A stretch of 64,000 nucleotides of DNA from VRUE01 sp963753245 (lineage in GTDB: Bacteria > Actinomycetota > Thermoleophilia > Solirubrobacterales > 70-9): the NCBI GenBank assembly GCA_963753245.1, contig CAVWBK010000003.1, positions 15,427-79,426 of the forward strand, written 5' to 3'. A program made the position numbers and the translations under genes. How positions within the stretch are numbered: the first letter of the stretch is position 1; each line of letters opens with the position of its first letter. The notes beneath the pieces were generated by a model that saw nothing but the letters and a program-made list of their open reading frames with translations, had not been told where the DNA came from and made no database searches. Shown piece after piece: positions 61,978 through 64,000 of this stretch.

Positions 61978-63968
61978 GCAGGCCGCGGCCGCAGCTGGCC
62001 GCCCCGTTGTCGGAGCTCATCCGTCGGGCGCTGCTTCTCCTGGCCGGGCTCGGCTGCGGGCTCAGCCCGGCGTTCTTTGGCTATTTCGATCTCTCGGTGT
62101 GGGGGCCGATCGGGCTCGTCCTGATTGCCGTTGCGATCGGCCTTTTGATAGCTCGACCGGCGCTGCCAAGGGGACTGGCGTCAGTTGCGGTATTGGCCCT
62201 CCTGGCGCTCGCTGCCTGGTCGCTGCTCTCGATGGGCTGGGCCGAGTCGGCCGACCGGGCGCTAACCGAAGGCGATCGCTGGATCCTCTACGGCGTCTTC
62301 CTGCTGATCTTGGTCTTGTTGATCGAAGACCGCCGAGACGGTGAGGTCTTCGTCTTCTCGGTCACCCTCGGCGTCCTGGGAATCGCGTCCTCTGACCTGC
62401 TGAAGATGTTGAGCGGCGAAGGTCCTTCGCTATTTGGCGGGTCCCGACTTCTGCAGCCCTTGGGTTACGTCAATGGGCTGGGGGGCTTTTTCCTGCTCGG
62501 CTTCTGGCCGCTGGCGGCTATCGCCGAACGCTCCCGAGGGCCCGCTCTGGCCGGGCTCGCAGCGGGCGGTGCGACCCTGCTCGCGGCGCTCGTCGTCCTG
62601 ACCGATTCGCGCGGCACGGTCTTTGCCTTCATCGCCTCGGCACTCGTCTTGCTGATCCTGCTGCCCGCTCGCAATCGCCGCGCCTGGTTATTGCTTGCGG
62701 TGCTCGCGGCCCTCGCGGTTGCCTGGGGTCATCTCACAGACGTCACCCAGGTCCTGCCTCCGAGTCGCTTCGCACCGCCGGCCGCGACGATCGAACGCGG
62801 GGCGCAATGGAGCCTGGCCGTGGCCGTGGTGGTCGCGGTCTTCTGGGGCCTCGCGAGCTGGGCGGTTGGCTCTCTGAGGGCTCGTTCTGCGAGCGCCGCC
62901 GCCAGGCTTCCCCGGATCTCCGCCGGGGTTCTCGGCTGCCTGGCGCTGTTCGCCATCCTCGCTGCGGCGCTGACGATCAGCCATCCAGGGCGCCGCGTCT
63001 CTGAACAGTACGACGCCTTCACCAGTCTCGAACGGGTCGACACCGGAGTGCGGTTCACCTCCGGTGGGGGCAACCGCTATGACTACTGGCGCATCGCCTG
63101 GAATCAGTTCCTCGACCACCCCCTGGATGGCGTCGGGGCCGGAAACTTCGATCGCACCTACTTCCTTGAAAGACGGACCGATGAGGACGTCCGCCAGGCC
63201 CACAGCATCGAGCTCCAGACCCTCGGTGAGATCGGGCTGATCGGGGCGCTGGCATTGGCCGCGTTTCTGGCCGCAGTTTTCCTCGGGCTCTGGCGCCGCG
63301 CCCGGGTCGCGCGGCGGAGCGGAGCCGCAGCCGGTCTGACCGTCGCCACGGGCGGGATGTTCATCGTCTGGCTTGCCCAAACCAGCGTCGACTGGCTCCA
63401 CCTGATCCCAGGTCTCAGCGGCATCGCCCTGGGAGCGGCAGCGGTGCTCCTGCTGCCGGCAGACGAGGGACCCAAGCGTGGGGGCCGGCGACGCCTGCCG
63501 CTGCTCGGGGTTGTCGTCGCGCTGGCCCTGGCGGTGGTGGCGATTGTGCTGATCGGCCGGCCGACCCTGGCCGAGCATCTGCGGAGTGAGGCCGAGGGTC
63601 AGCTCGCGGCCAGCCCCCGTCGATCGCTCACCAGCGCCGAGGAATCGCTCTCGCTGAACCCCGATTCGTTGCAGGGCTATTACCTGAAGGGCGCCGCCCT
63701 CGCCCGCCTCGGTCTCTATCGGCCGGCCAGAGCTGCGCTTCTGGAAGCGATCGAGCGAGAGCCACACAACTACGTCAGTTGGGCGCTGCTGGGGGACTTG
63801 GACACTCGGCGGGGCGTGATCGCGCAGGCCCAGCGGGCCTACCGCCGCGCCTCGCTGCTCAACCCACGTGATCGTGAGCTGCGCCTGCTCGCAGCCAGAC
63901 GCGCTCTGGTCATACACCTACACCGCAACCCGGGCTCGGCCAGCTCGCTTCCGGAAGCCGGTGGCTGA
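61950..63968 (+). CDS. O-antigen ligase-type protein with C-terminal TPR repeats
   Basis: A protein of 672 residues with a GTG that overlaps the transferase gene by 28 bp. About twelve helices occupy ~25-470, with the ligase-type motifs LGYVNGLGGFFLLGFWPLAA and VLTDSRGTVFAFIASALVLL. A large outer loop has GNRYDYWRIAWNQFLDHPLD, then GVGAGNFDRTYFLER and the His in VRQAHSIELQTLGEIGLIGA. After a final helix (LGVVVALALAVVAIVLIG), residues ~545-660 form TPR-like helices (NPDSLQGYYLKGAALARLGL, YVSWALLGDLDTRRG). It likely attaches or polymerises the glycan made by this locus. Confidence 0.88.
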   Translation: MDTGFGGLLSRPRPQLAAPLSELIRRALLLLAGLGCGLSPAFFGYFDLSVWGPIGLVLIAVAIGLLIARPALPRGLASVAVLALLALAAWSLLSMGWAESADRALTEGDRWILYGVFLLILVLLIEDRRDGEVFVFSVTLGVLGIASSDLLKMLSGEGPSLFGGSRLLQPLGYVNGLGGFFLLGFWPLAAIAERSRGPALAGLAAGGATLLAALVVLTDSRGTVFAFIASALVLLILLPARNRRAWLLLAVLAALAVAWGHLTDVTQVLPPSRFAPPAATIERGAQWSLAVAVVVAVFWGLASWAVGSLRARSASAAARLPRISAGVLGCLALFAILAAALTISHPGRRVSEQYDAFTSLERVDTGVRFTSGGGNRYDYWRIAWNQFLDHPLDGVGAGNFDRTYFLERRTDEDVRQAHSIELQTLGEIGLIGALALAAFLAAVFLGLWRRARVARRSGAAAGLTVATGGMFIVWLAQTSVDWLHLIPGLSGIALGAAAVLLLPADEGPKRGGRRRLPLLGVVVALALAVVAIVLIGRPTLAEHLRSEAEGQLAASPRRSLTSAEESLSLNPDSLQGYYLKGAALARLGLYRPARAALLEAIEREPHNYVSWALLGDLDTRRGVIAQAQRAYRRASLLNPRDRELRLLAARRALVIHLHRNPGSASSLPEAGG

Positions 63969-63971
63969 GTC

Positions 63972-64000
63972 GTGACCCTCGCTGGATTCCTCGGCTCCTC
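63972..64000 (+). CDS. Possible start of a further gene (runs off the window)
   Basis: A GTG at 63972 opens a frame (VTLAGFLGS) just after the ligase stop and continues to the window edge. Too short to identify; it may be the next operon gene. Confidence 0.25.

Overview
The window is high-GC DNA with many GTG and TTG start codons. It most likely comes from a soil-type actinobacterium. The dense set of exported proteins with beta-propellers, InlB-type repeats, PASTA-like tails and Lys/Arg-rich C-termini suggests Thermoleophilia (Solirubrobacterales). That placement is an inference from gene content; no rRNA is present.

Layout. (1) 1-1.8 kb: the 5' part of a cytochrome P450 gene, divergent from a frameshifted TetR regulator, with a perfect 13-bp-arm palindrome between them. 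(2) 1.9-10.3 kb: a partial conjugation/type IV secretion module. It holds a TrbL/VirB6-like polytopic protein, a small membrane protein, a two-domain peptidoglycan hydrolase and a soluble VirD4/TraG-type coupling ATPase. No relaxase or VirB4 is visible. Between the hydrolase and the ATPase sits a Phd-PIN toxin-antitoxin pair plus a 2.0-kb IS1634-like element with perfect 23-bp terminal inverted repeats. This insert is flanked by ~131-134-bp direct repeats that contain the 3' end of the hydrolase gene. (3) 10.3-24.1 kb: a strongly eroded island around a tRNA-Thr gene. It contains a decayed nucleotidyltransferase pair, an intact VapBC pair with a perfect 24-bp palindrome, remnants of IS3/IS1380 and IS256 elements, an ArsR-CDF pseudo-operon, a broken repeat-rich surface protein, a VOC-fold relic, a tRNA acceptor/T-arm 'minihelix', a pseudogene antiporter, and several intact exported proteins. 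Three two-gene toxin-antitoxin-like pairs all use the same TTGA stop/start overlap.

(4) 24.1-45 kb: mostly intact chromosomal genes. These include a solute-binding lipoprotein translationally joined (TGATG) to a CPA2 antiporter, several exported propeller or repeat proteins, a secreted esterase, a dienelactone hydrolase, a polysaccharide deacetylase, cupins, an FAD amine-oxidase-like protein divergent from a MocR regulator, an acyl-CoA dehydrogenase and a PQQ-type sugar dehydrogenase. (5) 45-64 kb: a surface-polysaccharide locus. It has two sugar-nucleotide epimerases, a WecA/MraY-type initiating transferase, two GT4 glycosyltransferases, a GT39-like membrane transferase, a flippase, two O-antigen-ligase-type proteins (one with a beta-sandwich insertion, one with TPR repeats), methyltransferases, a class-II asparagine synthase and a clan-A glycosidase-like exoprotein. 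The simplest reading is a Wzx/Wzy-type pathway: WecA primes undecaprenyl phosphate, the GT4 enzymes extend, the amidotransferase and methyltransferases decorate, the flippase exports and the ligase-type proteins polymerise or attach.

All functional calls come from reading motifs by eye; no database search was possible.
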